A stretch of 5,931 nucleotides of DNA from Actinomycetes bacterium (GTDB lineage: Bacteria; Actinomycetota; Acidimicrobiia; Acidimicrobiales; Palsa-688). The translations under genes were made by a program, and so were the position numbers. Positions 1 through 5,931 of the stretch are shown piece after piece (position 1 is the first letter of the stretch; each line of letters starts with the position of its first letter). Where the stretch lies: assembly GCA_021821705.1 (NCBI GenBank), contig JAKACE010000129.1, positions 1-5,931 on the forward strand, read 5' to 3'. The notes below the pieces were generated by a model, which was given only the letters and a program-made list of their open reading frames with translations, was not told the origin of the DNA and ran no database searches.

Positions 1-893
1 AGAACCGCAGCAGCGGCACCTGCCTGTACAGCGAGGGCGCCGACCGCACCGCCCTCCGGCGCCTCAGCATGGTCGGCGAGCTGCGCCGCGCCATCGAGGA
101 CGGTGCGCTCGAGCTCCACTACCAGCGGGTCCACGACGTCGGCACCGGCCGGCTCATCTCCTGCGAGGCGCTGGCACGCTGGGAGCACGAGAAGTTCGGC
201 CGCGTGGGCCCTGACGAGTTCATACCGCTGGCGGAGCGGGCCGGGCTGATAGACCCCCTGACGTGGTGGGCCCTCGACACCGCCCTGTACCAGGTGAAGC
301 ACTGGCGCGAGCTGCTGCCCGAGCTCAAGGTGGCCGTCAACCTCTCCGCCCGTAGCCTGTCGAGGCCAAACCTGGTCGACCTGGTGGCCGGGGCCATCGA
401 CAGAGCCGGCGTGGGCCCCGACGCCCTGCGCCTCGAACTGACCGAGTCGTCGATGATGGCCCCACGGGGCAACCAGGCCATCCATGCCCTGAGCGAGCTG
501 GGAGTGGCGCTTTCCATCGACGACTTCGGCACCGGCTTCTCCTCCCTTACCCGCCTGCGACGGCTGCCCTTTGCCGAGCTCAAGGTGGACCGCACATTCG
601 TTTCCCAGATGGAGCCGGGCAACGACGACGAGGCCATCGTGCGCTCGGTCATAGAGATCGCCCGAGGCCTCGACAAGGTGGTGACTGCCGAGGGGGTCGA
701 GACCCAGGCCACCCTGGACCAGCTCTATGCCCTCGGGTGCGATGCCGCCCAGGGCTACTACCTGGGCCGGCCCGTGCCGGCCTCTGCTTATGAGGCCCTG
801 CTGCTCGCTCAGCCCTGCCCCGCCGGCGCGTCCGGGGCGGTGCCCGGCGACGGCTCCCAGCGCGGGGAGCGCGTTGCGTCCCCTCGCCCCTGA
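1..893 (+). CDS. GGDEF-EAL type cyclic-di-GMP phosphodiesterase, 5'-truncated
   Basis: The reading frame is open from base 3, so the gene begins upstream of the window; the ATG at 69 is internal. The first 22 visible residues (NRSSGTCLYSEGAD...) look like the last strand of a GGDEF domain, so a GGDEF-EAL hybrid is likely. A complete EAL domain follows. Numbering from the Met at 69, it shows EALARW (33-38), NLSA with Asn91, LELTE (Glu123, Glu126), the loop DDFGTG (Asp151, Asp152), Lys172, AEGVET (Glu208, Glu211) and Gln228. These are the metal-binding and catalytic positions of active EAL enzymes, which hydrolyse c-di-GMP to pGpG. The family role is known; activity here is inferred. Whether the GGDEF part is active, and what sensor precedes it, cannot be seen. 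About 40 residues of Ala/Gly/Pro-rich tail follow the domain and probably have no catalytic role. The gene is convergent with the exporter downstream. Confidence 0.93.
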   Translation, partial: NRSSGTCLYSEGADRTALRRLSMVGELRRAIEDGALELHYQRVHDVGTGRLISCEALARWEHEKFGRVGPDEFIPLAERAGLIDPLTWWALDTALYQVKHWRELLPELKVAVNLSARSLSRPNLVDLVAGAIDRAGVGPDALRLELTESSMMAPRGNQAIHALSELGVALSIDDFGTGFSSLTRLRRLPFAELKVDRTFVSQMEPGNDDEAIVRSVIEIARGLDKVVTAEGVETQATLDQLYALGCDAAQGYYLGRPVPASAYEALLLAQPCPAGASGAVPGDGSQRGERVASPRP

Positions 894-995
894 CCGCGCG
901 CCAGGGTAACCCGGCCCCAACCGGCGGCAGTGGCAACCCGGGCGCGGCGTGATCCCGGACCGGGCCCGCAGCGGCGCTCGGGCATGCTCGTCCGC
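894..995. other. convergent intergenic gap with a possible weak stem
   Basis: These 102 bases separate the stop codons of two convergent genes. The best long-range pairing I can see is 937-945 (CCCGGGCGC) with 974-982 (GCGCTCGGG), nine pairs including one G-U. It encloses a 28-base loop that itself contains a CCCGGACCGGG palindrome. There is no T-run on either side, so this is not a classical intrinsic terminator; GC-rich actinomycete-type terminators often lack one. A terminator role is only a possibility. No gene is seen here. Confidence 0.25.
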
Positions 996-2345
996 CTACT
1001 CGGCCGGAGCGTCGGACAGTCGGGGCCCGGCGGGCTCGTCGAGGGGTGAGGAAGCGGTCCTAAGGCTGGCCTGCCCCAGCCGCCCCTGCTCGTCCCTGAG
1101 AGCCGACACGAGGCCCGGGCCGAGCAGGCCCAGCAGGACCAGGGCCACAACACCTGCGAACACGAACGCCACCGGCACGCTCGCCGCCGCCGCCAAGAGG
1201 CCGCCGAGCAGCGCACCCAGCGGCGCGGCCACGCCCAGGGCCAGGCGATGGAGGCTGTAGACCCGCCCGTAGAGCTGTTTGGGCGCCAGGCGCTGGCGGG
1301 CGCTGGAGGAGCCCACGTTGCGAACGCCCGTAGCCAGCTCGGCCGAGCCGAACACCAGTACCGCCACGGGCCAGGCCCGGACCAGGGCCAGCAGGACGAA
1401 GGCGACGCCCGTCACGGCGGCGCCGCCGGCCAGCATGGCCGCTGTGCCCAGTCGTCGCTCCAGCACCGGGCCGACACGGAACCCGACCACACCGAAGGCT
1501 GCCGAGAGGGCGAAGAAGACTCCGTACCCGGTCGCCCGCAGGTGGAGCTGGTTGCTCCCGAAGAGCACCAGCAGGGCGAAGACCACGTTCTGGCAGAACG
1601 CCATGGCCGTGCCGAGGCTCGTGAGCCGCCAGAGAGCGGGGGTGCTGCGGTAGGCGCGGAAACCGGCGGCGACCTGAGCCGCCCAGCCGGCGCGCTCCTC
1701 CGTGGCACCGGGAGCGACGGCACCGGGCTCGGCCGGCCGGGTTCTGAGGTTGCTCCCGAGCACCGCCGCAGCCAGCACGAAGCTGACCGCGTCCAGGCCG
1801 AACGGCAGCCTCTGTGCCACCGAGAAGACAAGCCCGCCTACACCGGGGCCGATGAACTGCTCACCGGCCCCGTCCGCCGTCATCAGCCGGCTGTTGCCGT
1901 AGGCGAGGTTGGCCTCGGGCACGAGCACGGGCACCATGGCCTGGGCCGCCACCTCGTAGGCGACGTCGGCGCCGGAAACCAGCACGGAAGCGGCGTAGAG
2001 AGCTGCGAGCCTGGCCCCTCCCCAGGTCATGTCGGCGACCAGCAGCACCAGGACGAGCCCCGCAAGCAGGAGGCTGGCCACCATCACCCGGGCGCGGTCG
2101 TAGCGGTCGGCCACTACGCCGGCGGGGACAGCAACCACTGCCCTGGCAACACGGTTGGCGACGACGACGCCGGCGATGGTGACAGGGTCTCTCGTCAGGG
2201 TCAGGGCGAGCAGCGGCAGGGCGACCATGAGCAGGCCGTCCCCACTGGAGGAAACAGCTGTTGCCCACCACAAGCGCCTGAAGCCAGGGCCGAGCACGGC
2301 TCGTCGGGCGGCCACGGTCAGCAGGCTAACAAGCACGAGGAGCAC
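996..2345 (-). CDS. MFS exporter, MFS_3 / EntS-like family
   Basis: A 449-residue integral membrane protein of the major facilitator superfamily, expected to export a small molecule using the proton gradient. Residues 27-50 (following FRRLW) form TM1. The inter-TM2/3 motif A is clear as GVVADRYDRARV (76-87). A GPGVGG element at 166-171 matches the TM5 region. LDAVSF (184-189) and RQRLAPKQLYGRVYSL (350-365) are hallmarks of the MFS_3 group, which includes enterobactin exporter EntS and macrolide-efflux-like proteins. A hydrophilic linker at about 200-235 separates the two six-helix halves, and a soluble tail follows about residue 412. Length is usual for the family. The start is a GTG at 2345 with a weak AGG upstream. 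Internal GTG codons at residues 4, 11 and 17 are alternatives, and the last would start just before the conserved FRRLW. The gene is divergent from the reductase. The substrate cannot be told from sequence. Confidence 0.9.
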   Translation of the reverse strand: MLLVLVSLLTVAARRAVLGPGFRRLWWATAVSSSGDGLLMVALPLLALTLTRDPVTIAGVVVANRVARAVVAVPAGVVADRYDRARVMVASLLLAGLVLVLLVADMTWGGARLAALYAASVLVSGADVAYEVAAQAMVPVLVPEANLAYGNSRLMTADGAGEQFIGPGVGGLVFSVAQRLPFGLDAVSFVLAAAVLGSNLRTRPAEPGAVAPGATEERAGWAAQVAAGFRAYRSTPALWRLTSLGTAMAFCQNVVFALLVLFGSNQLHLRATGYGVFFALSAAFGVVGFRVGPVLERRLGTAAMLAGGAAVTGVAFVLLALVRAWPVAVLVFGSAELATGVRNVGSSSARQRLAPKQLYGRVYSLHRLALGVAAPLGALLGGLLAAAASVPVAFVFAGVVALVLLGLLGPGLVSALRDEQGRLGQASLRTASSPLDEPAGPRLSDAPAE

Positions 2346-2424
2346 CGACCTGTCATGTCCGCCTAACTCGGCAAGCGTACTGAGCAGCCATTACGGGCAA
2401 AAGCACCCTCTTGGTACGTAGGCT

Positions 2425-2446
2425 CACCTTGACGCCCGGACAGGTG
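2425..2446. promoter_or_regulatory. small dyad CACCT-N12-AGGTG, possible operator
   Basis: The perfect 5-bp arms CACCT (2425-2429) and AGGTG (2442-2446) are separated by 12 bases. The left arm overlaps the candidate -35 box and the right arm lies in the promoter spacer. This geometry fits a dimeric regulator site, but short arms of this kind occur often by chance in GC-rich DNA, and no regulator gene is present in the window. Confidence 0.2.
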
Positions 2447-2456
2447 TGCATATGAG
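2429..2456 (+). promoter_or_regulatory. candidate sigma-70-like promoter for the reductase gene
   Basis: TTGACG (2429-2434, five of six to the -35 consensus) is followed after 16 bases by TATGAG (2451-2456, four of six to the -10 consensus). Transcription would then start near 2463, only a few bases before the ATG at 2469. That would cut into the GGAGG ribosome site at 2460-2464, which argues against it or implies a near-leaderless transcript. Confidence 0.27.
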
Positions 2457-2459
2457 CTC

Positions 2460-2464
2460 GGAGG
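2460..2464 (+). promoter_or_regulatory. ribosome binding site GGAGG of the reductase
   Basis: A full GGAGG stands four bases before the ATG at 2469 and fixes that start. An ATG at 2452 lies upstream in another frame and lacks such a site. Confidence 0.75.
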
Positions 2465-2468
2465 AAAG

Positions 2469-3476
2469 ATGTCGCTGCCAACCAGACCGCTGGGGACCAC
2501 GGGGATGCAGATCACGAGGGTCGGCTTCGGAGCCTGGGCCATGGGCGGCGGGGGCTGGGCCTTCTCGTGGGGCCCCCAGGACGACGACGAGTCGGTCGCT
2601 GCCCTGCGCCACGCCGTCGAGAGCGGTGTCAACTGGGTGGACACGGCCGCCGTTTACGGTCTGGGGCACTCGGAGGAGGTCGTGGCCCGGGCACTGGAGG
2701 GCATCCCGGCCGCAGACAGGCCGTACGTTTTCACCAAGTGCGGCCTGCGCTGGGACCCCGCCGACCCCTACCGCCCAGCGCAGCGGGTCGGGGATCCAAA
2801 GAGCCTGGCCGAAGAAGTCGAAGCCTCCCTGCGCCGCCTGAAGCTGGACGTCATCGACCTTTACCAGATGCATTGGCCCCCTGACGACGGCGCCAGGACC
2901 GAGGACTACTGGGGGGCATTGCTCGAGCTGAAACGACAGGGCAAGATCAGGGCGGCAGGCCTCAGCAACCACAACGTGGCCCAGCTCGATGCGGCGGAAG
3001 CCCTCGGCCACGTCGACAGCCTCCAACCCCCCTTCTCGGCCATCAAGCGTTCGGCCGCCCCGGAGATCGCGTGGTGCGATGCTCACGGCACCGGCGTCAT
3101 CGTCTACAGCCCCATGCAGGCAGGGCTGCTGACGGGCACCTTCACCGAGGAGCGCGCCAGTTCGCTGCACGCCGACGACTGGAGGGCGCGCGACCCCGAG
3201 TTCCAGGGCGAGCGCCTCGGGCGCAACCTGGCGCTGGCGGGCGCCCTCCGGCCGGTGGCCAACCGGCTGGGTACGACAGTGCCAGCAGTGGCCATAGCCT
3301 GGGTGTTGTCCTGGCAAGGCGTCACGGGTGCCATCGTGGGCGCCCGCAGTCCTGGCCAGGTCGACGGCTGGCTCCCGGCAGCAGACCTGGAGCTCACGGC
3401 GGACGACCTTGACGAGATAGAGCGAGCCATCGCCTCGACGAGCGCCGGGCAGGGCCCCACCCGGCCGGGTGCCTAG
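2469..3476 (+). CDS. aldo/keto reductase, NADP(H)-dependent
   Basis: A 335-residue cytosolic (alpha/beta)8-barrel oxidoreductase expected to reduce aldehydes or ketones with NADPH. The N-terminal pattern LGTTGMQITRVGFG (8-21) is typical of the bacterial YajO/YhdN-like group. The catalytic tetrad is complete: Asp58 and Tyr63 in VDTAAVYG, Lys90 in FTKCG and His135 in YQMHWP. SLRRLKLDVIDLYQMH (120-135) matches the standard signature. GLSNH (164-168), the barrel strand VIVYSPMQAGLLTG (210-223, Tyr213 for nicotinamide stacking) and the C-terminal VGARSPGQV (290-298) form the cofactor site. Length is normal for the family and no signal peptide is seen. The start is supported by GGAGG. The MFS gene 80 bases downstream lies on the same strand and may be co-transcribed. 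The physiological substrate is unknown; these enzymes are commonly used for carbonyl detoxification or sugar/secondary-metabolite reduction. Confidence 0.95.
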   Translation: MSLPTRPLGTTGMQITRVGFGAWAMGGGGWAFSWGPQDDDESVAALRHAVESGVNWVDTAAVYGLGHSEEVVARALEGIPAADRPYVFTKCGLRWDPADPYRPAQRVGDPKSLAEEVEASLRRLKLDVIDLYQMHWPPDDGARTEDYWGALLELKRQGKIRAAGLSNHNVAQLDAAEALGHVDSLQPPFSAIKRSAAPEIAWCDAHGTGVIVYSPMQAGLLTGTFTEERASSLHADDWRARDPEFQGERLGRNLALAGALRPVANRLGTTVPAVAIAWVLSWQGVTGAIVGARSPGQVDGWLPAADLELTADDLDEIERAIASTSAGQGPTRPGA

Positions 3477-3507
3477 AGCGCCCTGGGCGAGGCACGACGA
3501 GCCGGCG

Positions 3508-3540
3508 GGGCGCGCCCTGGCACCAGGCTTGGGCGCGCCC
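3508..3540. repeat. twin 10-bp GC palindromes forming a possible hairpin
   Basis: GGGCGCGCCC occurs at 3508-3517 and again at 3531-3540. Each copy is a perfect palindrome, so the two copies are both direct and inverted repeats and can pair as a 10-bp all-GC stem with a 13-base loop. CCTGG (3516-3520) and CCAGG (3523-3527) add an inner palindrome. A further GCGCCCTGG at 3478-3486 repeats the sequence at 3512-3520. The stem lies 31 bases after the reductase stop and 16 before the next start. No T-run follows. It could be a terminator or attenuator between the two genes, an mRNA-stabilising stem, or a protein-binding site; sequence alone does not decide. Confidence 0.45.
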
Positions 3541-3545
3541 AGCTG

Positions 3546-3550
3546 AAAGG
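3546..3550 (+). promoter_or_regulatory. ribosome binding site AAAGG of the second exporter
   Basis: AAAGG stands six bases before the GTG at 3557 and favours that start over the internal GTG/ATG pair at 3680/3683, which has no comparable site. It begins five bases after the GC hairpin, so the hairpin could influence access to it. Confidence 0.5.
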
Positions 3551-3556
3551 CACACC

Positions 3557-4822
3557 GTGACGACCACGAGCAACAACACTGCGCCCCCGGGCCGGGCAGG
3601 CCACGGCCGCACAACGCAACGCTCCGGTGGCCGCGGCCGCGCCGCCCCGCCGGGCCGTCTGGACCGCCGCCTCGTAGCCGTGATGGCCGTTGCCACCGGC
3701 CTGAGCGTGGCGAACAACTACTACGCACAACCCCTGCTGCCCGCCATCGCGCGCTCGCTCGGGACCAGCTCGGCATTGGCCGGGCTGGTGGTCACGGCCG
3801 CCCAGGTCGGCTATGCCCTGGGCCTGGTCGCCGTCCTACCGCTGGGCGACCTGGTCGAGCGGCGCCGCCTGGTGGTCCTGCTGTCCCTGTCTACAGCCGC
3901 CCTCCTCACCTGGATGGGCCTCTCGCCCACCATCGCCTGGCTGCTGCCCGCGGCGCTGGCAGTGGGCAGCGCCTCGGTGCTGGCCCAGGTGCTCGTGCCG
4001 TTCGCGGCCGGGCTGGCGTCCGATGAGGAGCGAGGCCGGGTCGTCGGCATGGTCATGAGCGGCCTGCTGGTCGGCGTGCTGTTGGCCAGGACGGTGGCCG
4101 GTTGGTTGGCCGAGACCGGATCCTGGCGGGTCGTCTACTTCGTCGCCGCCGTGGCCATGGTGGCCCAGGCGGCCCTGCTGGGCTGGCGCCTCCCCCGCTG
4201 GCACGAGCCGGCCGCCCTCAGTTACCCCCGCTTGGTCGCCTCCATCGTCGGCCTGCTGCGTGAGGAGCCGGTCCTCCGGCTGCGCAGCGCCTTCGGGCTC
4301 CTGTCCTTCGCCACCTTCAGCGTGCTGTGGACCTCCCTGGCCTTCCTGCTCGCCCGCAACTACCACTACTCGTCCGGCGTCATCGGCATGTTCGGGTTGG
4401 TCGGGGCCGCCGGGGCGGGGGCCGCCAGCCTGGCCGGCCGCCTGGCGGACCGTGGCTGGCAGTGGCGCAACACCGGGGTTGCCACCGTGCTGCTCGTCGG
4501 CTCCTGGGCTGCCTTGTGGGCAGGCGGGCACTCGTTGGTGGCCCTGGTAGCGGGTTTGCTGGTGTTCGATTTCGCCGCCCAGGGCCTGCACATAACCAAC
4601 CAGTCCGAGATCTACCGCCTGAGGCCCGAGGCCAGGAGCCGGCTGACGGCGGCCTACATGTTCCTCTACTTCGTCGGCGGCGCCGGTGGGTCGTTGCTCT
4701 CGGCCGCGCTCTACAGCACCATGGGCTGGGACGGTGCCTGCCTCGCCGGCGTCGCTCTGGCGTCGGTGGCTCTGGCGGTGTGGGTGGCGACCTCGCTGTT
4801 CAGCCGGCAGGCGGCGCGCTGA
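3557..4822 (+). CDS. MFS exporter, YnfM/YgaY/AraJ-like group
   Basis: A 421-residue major facilitator superfamily membrane protein, expected to be a proton-driven exporter of a small molecule. TM1 begins at about residue 39 and runs into NNYYAQPLLPAIA (53-65), the Asn-x-Tyr-Tyr-x-Gln-Pro-Leu-Leu hallmark of this group. Motif A appears as LGDLVERRR (96-104). The TM5 stretch SGLLVGVLLARTVAG (168-182) corresponds to the exporter motif C region in this group. GRLADRG (294-300) is the C-half counterpart of motif A. HITNQS (345-350) and a Gly-rich TM11 stretch (372-378) are also seen. An unusual hydrophilic extension of about 38 residues rich in Arg, Gly and Pro precedes TM1 and would be cytoplasmic. 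GTG start with AAAGG upstream. It probably follows the reductase in one transcript, though a GC hairpin lies between. Its last 23 bases overlap the convergent synthetase gene. It is clearly a different subfamily from the exporter at 996-2345. The substrate is unknown. Confidence 0.92.
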   Translation: MTTTSNNTAPPGRAGHGRTTQRSGGRGRAAPPGRLDRRLVAVMAVATGLSVANNYYAQPLLPAIARSLGTSSALAGLVVTAAQVGYALGLVAVLPLGDLVERRRLVVLLSLSTAALLTWMGLSPTIAWLLPAALAVGSASVLAQVLVPFAAGLASDEERGRVVGMVMSGLLVGVLLARTVAGWLAETGSWRVVYFVAAVAMVAQAALLGWRLPRWHEPAALSYPRLVASIVGLLREEPVLRLRSAFGLLSFATFSVLWTSLAFLLARNYHYSSGVIGMFGLVGAAGAGAASLAGRLADRGWQWRNTGVATVLLVGSWAALWAGGHSLVALVAGLLVFDFAAQGLHITNQSEIYRLRPEARSRLTAAYMFLYFVGGAGGSLLSAALYSTMGWDGACLAGVALASVALAVWVATSLFSRQAAR

Positions 4823-5931
4823 CCCGAGCCAGGCGCCGGCCGTACTTGAGGTACAGTGCGGCCCCGGCCGGGCCTTCGTGGCGCAGGCGCAGCTCGGCCA
4901 AGCTGGCGCGGACGTCGTCCGGGCCGAGCACGTACTGGTCCTGGTCGGCGCCCTGCACCTCGTAGACGAGGCGGAGGCCCTTCTGCTCGGCAACACGGCG
5001 TACCTCGGAGTTGCTGGAGGCGAAACCCAGGGCTTTCACCACCTCGGTCAGGGAGCTCTCCAGGTCTTCCAGCTCGGGCATGTCGTCGACATCGGCGAAG
5101 CGGCGGCTGGAGAACTGGGCCACGAACTCCTCCCTGGCCTTCATCGCCGCCTCGACCCCGTGCAGGGCGGCGGTCACTTCCCCGGCAAGTACCTTTTTGG
5201 CGTCCATGGGGTGCAGCTCCCCGGACGCCAGCTTGTGCCCGACTACCTCCAACTCGCTGTCCTGCCACTCCGACAGGGCCTTCAGGTACGGCACGACCAG
5301 GCGGTCGGGGACGGACATGAGCTTGCCGAAGATCTCGCCGGCGGGTGCGGTGAGGGGGACGTAGTTGCCACGTGACTTGCTCATCTTGGCCCCGGTGCCG
5401 TCCGTGCCCTCCAATAGAGGCACCGCCGCGACCAGCTCGGCCGGCTGGCCGCAGATCTCCATGACCTTGCGGCACATCTGCATGTTGAGGTACTGGTCGA
5501 TCCCCCCTACCTCGAGGTCGCAGGACACCTCGACCGAATCGAGCGCCATCGCCACCGAGTACAGCAGCTCCGCCAGCGAGAGGCTGTGCCCGGCGGCCAG
5601 GCGGGTGCGGAAGTCCTCACGCTGGAGCGACATCGACACCGGCACATGCGCTGTCACCTCGATCAGCCTGGGCAGGCTCACCTCGCGCAGCCAGTCGCCG
5701 TTGTGGCGGAACTCGGCCTCGGAGAAATCGAAGAACGGCGAGACCTGGTCGCGGTACGTCGCCAGGTTGCGGGCTATGTCGTCGTCGGTCAGGGCGGGCC
5801 GCTCGTCGGACCGGCCGCTCGGGTCGCCGATCTTGGCCGTGACGTCGCCGACTATGAAGACGACCCGGTGACCCATGCGCTGGAACCTGCTCAGCAGCAT
5901 CATGGGCACGGTGTGGCCGAGGTGGACGTCC
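4800..5931 (-). CDS. tyrS: tyrosyl-tRNA synthetase-like protein, 5'-truncated
   Basis: The frame runs off the right edge, so the N-terminus is missing; the GTG at 5909 is internal. In translation order the visible part opens with DVHLGHT, where HLGH (5913-5924) is the class I HIGH signature. Numbering from the codon at 5909, GDVTAKIGDPSGRS (21-34), VGGIDQ (134-139) and KMSKS (175-179, bases 5373-5387) follow. A helical region and an S4-like RNA-binding domain (about 290-362, with ALGFASSNSEVRR) close the protein. Order and spacing fit the longer TyrRS2/TyrZ-type bacterial tyrosyl-tRNA synthetases, which charge tRNA-Tyr in the cytosol. Asp29, Tyr117, Asp124, Asp138 and Gln139 match substrate-binding positions. 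The Gln expected four residues after Tyr117 is Met121, which is odd for a housekeeping enzyme. The stop TGA is at 4800-4802. Family assignment is firm; tyrosine specificity is probable, not proven. Confidence 0.9.
   Translation of the reverse strand, partial: DVHLGHTVPMMLLSRFQRMGHRVVFIVGDVTAKIGDPSGRSDERPALTDDDIARNLATYRDQVSPFFDFSEAEFRHNGDWLREVSLPRLIEVTAHVPVSMSLQREDFRTRLAAGHSLSLAELLYSVAMALDSVEVSCDLEVGGIDQYLNMQMCRKVMEICGQPAELVAAVPLLEGTDGTGAKMSKSRGNYVPLTAPAGEIFGKLMSVPDRLVVPYLKALSEWQDSELEVVGHKLASGELHPMDAKKVLAGEVTAALHGVEAAMKAREEFVAQFSSRRFADVDDMPELEDLESSLTEVVKALGFASSNSEVRRVAEQKGLRLVYEVQGADQDQYVLGPDDVRASLAELRLRHEGPAGAALYLKYGRRLARVSAPPAG

Larger units (their letters stand above)
2346..2468. promoter_or_regulatory. 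divergent promoter region between exporter and reductase genes
   Basis: These 123 bases lie between the start codons of the two divergently transcribed genes and must carry signals for both unless one is read from elsewhere. The region is visibly less GC-rich than the flanking genes, as expected for promoters. On the minus strand I find no convincing -35/-10 pair ahead of the exporter. On the plus strand a candidate promoter and dyad are listed separately. Shared control of the two genes is plausible from the arrangement but not shown. Confidence 0.5.

Noticed and set aside
69..71. ATG at 69 as the true start of the EAL gene
   Set aside because: The frame stays open to the window edge and encodes GGDEF-like C-terminal sequence; there is no ribosome site before this ATG.
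1248..2366. A 372-codon plus-strand open frame opposite the MFS_3 exporter
   Set aside because: The Gln/Glu/His/Gly-rich composition is the mirror image of a hydrophobic membrane protein, and the opposite strand carries clear MFS motifs.
2426..2445. MerR-family (SoxR/CueR-like) operator ACCT...AGGT
   Set aside because: Only six of ten half-site positions are symmetric, the promoter spacer is 16 rather than the elongated 19-20 bases of that class, and no MerR-type gene is nearby.
2452..2454. Upstream ATG as start of the reductase
   Set aside because: It is 17 bases before the ATG at 2469 and therefore in a different frame, giving a protein without family motifs.
2424..3776. A 450-codon minus-strand open frame opposite the reductase gene
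   Set aside because: It has low-complexity Arg/Gly/Pro/Ala composition with no recognisable domain. It is antisense to a gene with clear family motifs, a usual artefact of high GC content.
3836..4996. A 386-codon minus-strand open frame across the second exporter and the synthetase end
   Set aside because: Same kind of Gln/Gly/His-rich shadow of a membrane protein; it conflicts with two well-supported genes.
1..5931. tRNA, rRNA, CRISPR array, riboswitch, insertion sequence or attachment site
   Set aside because: I found no cloverleaf, regular spaced repeats, transposase-like frame or terminal inverted repeats; gaps between genes are all 123 bases or shorter.

Overview
This window looks like chromosomal DNA from a high-GC bacterium, most probably an actinomycete-type lineage. 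The evidence is very strong G/C bias at third codon positions, GTG starts, tight gene packing and long spurious antisense ORFs. No marker allows a closer placement. All five genes are readable from sequence; the two at the window edges are cut off. I see no RNA gene, CRISPR array, insertion sequence, phage gene or attachment site.

Layout from left to right: (1) the 3' part of a GGDEF-EAL type cyclic-di-GMP protein (+, 1-893), with a complete and apparently catalytically intact EAL phosphodiesterase domain. (2) A 102-base convergent gap. (3) An MFS_3-type (EntS-like) drug/metabolite exporter (-, 996-2345). (4) A 123-base divergent promoter region with a possible sigma-70-like promoter and a small dyad. 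(5) An aldo/keto reductase (+, 2469-3476) with the full Asp-Tyr-Lys-His tetrad. (6) An 80-base gap holding two copies of a 10-bp GC palindrome that can pair with each other. (7) A second, unrelated MFS exporter of the YnfM/YgaY/AraJ-like kind (+, 3557-4822). (8) A tyrosyl-tRNA synthetase-like gene (-, 4800-5931, N-terminus beyond the window), whose 3' end overlaps the exporter's 3' end by 23 bases.

Functionally, the central part (exporter, reductase, exporter) resembles a small detoxification or efflux neighbourhood: the reductase would reduce a carbonyl compound using NADPH and the exporters would remove small molecules. This is inference from neighbourhood only; no substrate can be read from the sequence. 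The c-di-GMP gene and the synthetase are probably unrelated neighbours.

The most notable point is in the synthetase. It carries class I HLGH and KMSKS signatures and an S4-like C-terminus. However, the Gln of the near-universal Tyr-x-x-x-Gln-x-x-Asp substrate-binding helix is Met here, while the Tyr and Asp are kept. It may be a lineage-specific TyrRS or a paralogue with altered amino-acid handling. Nothing else suggests an undescribed multi-gene system.
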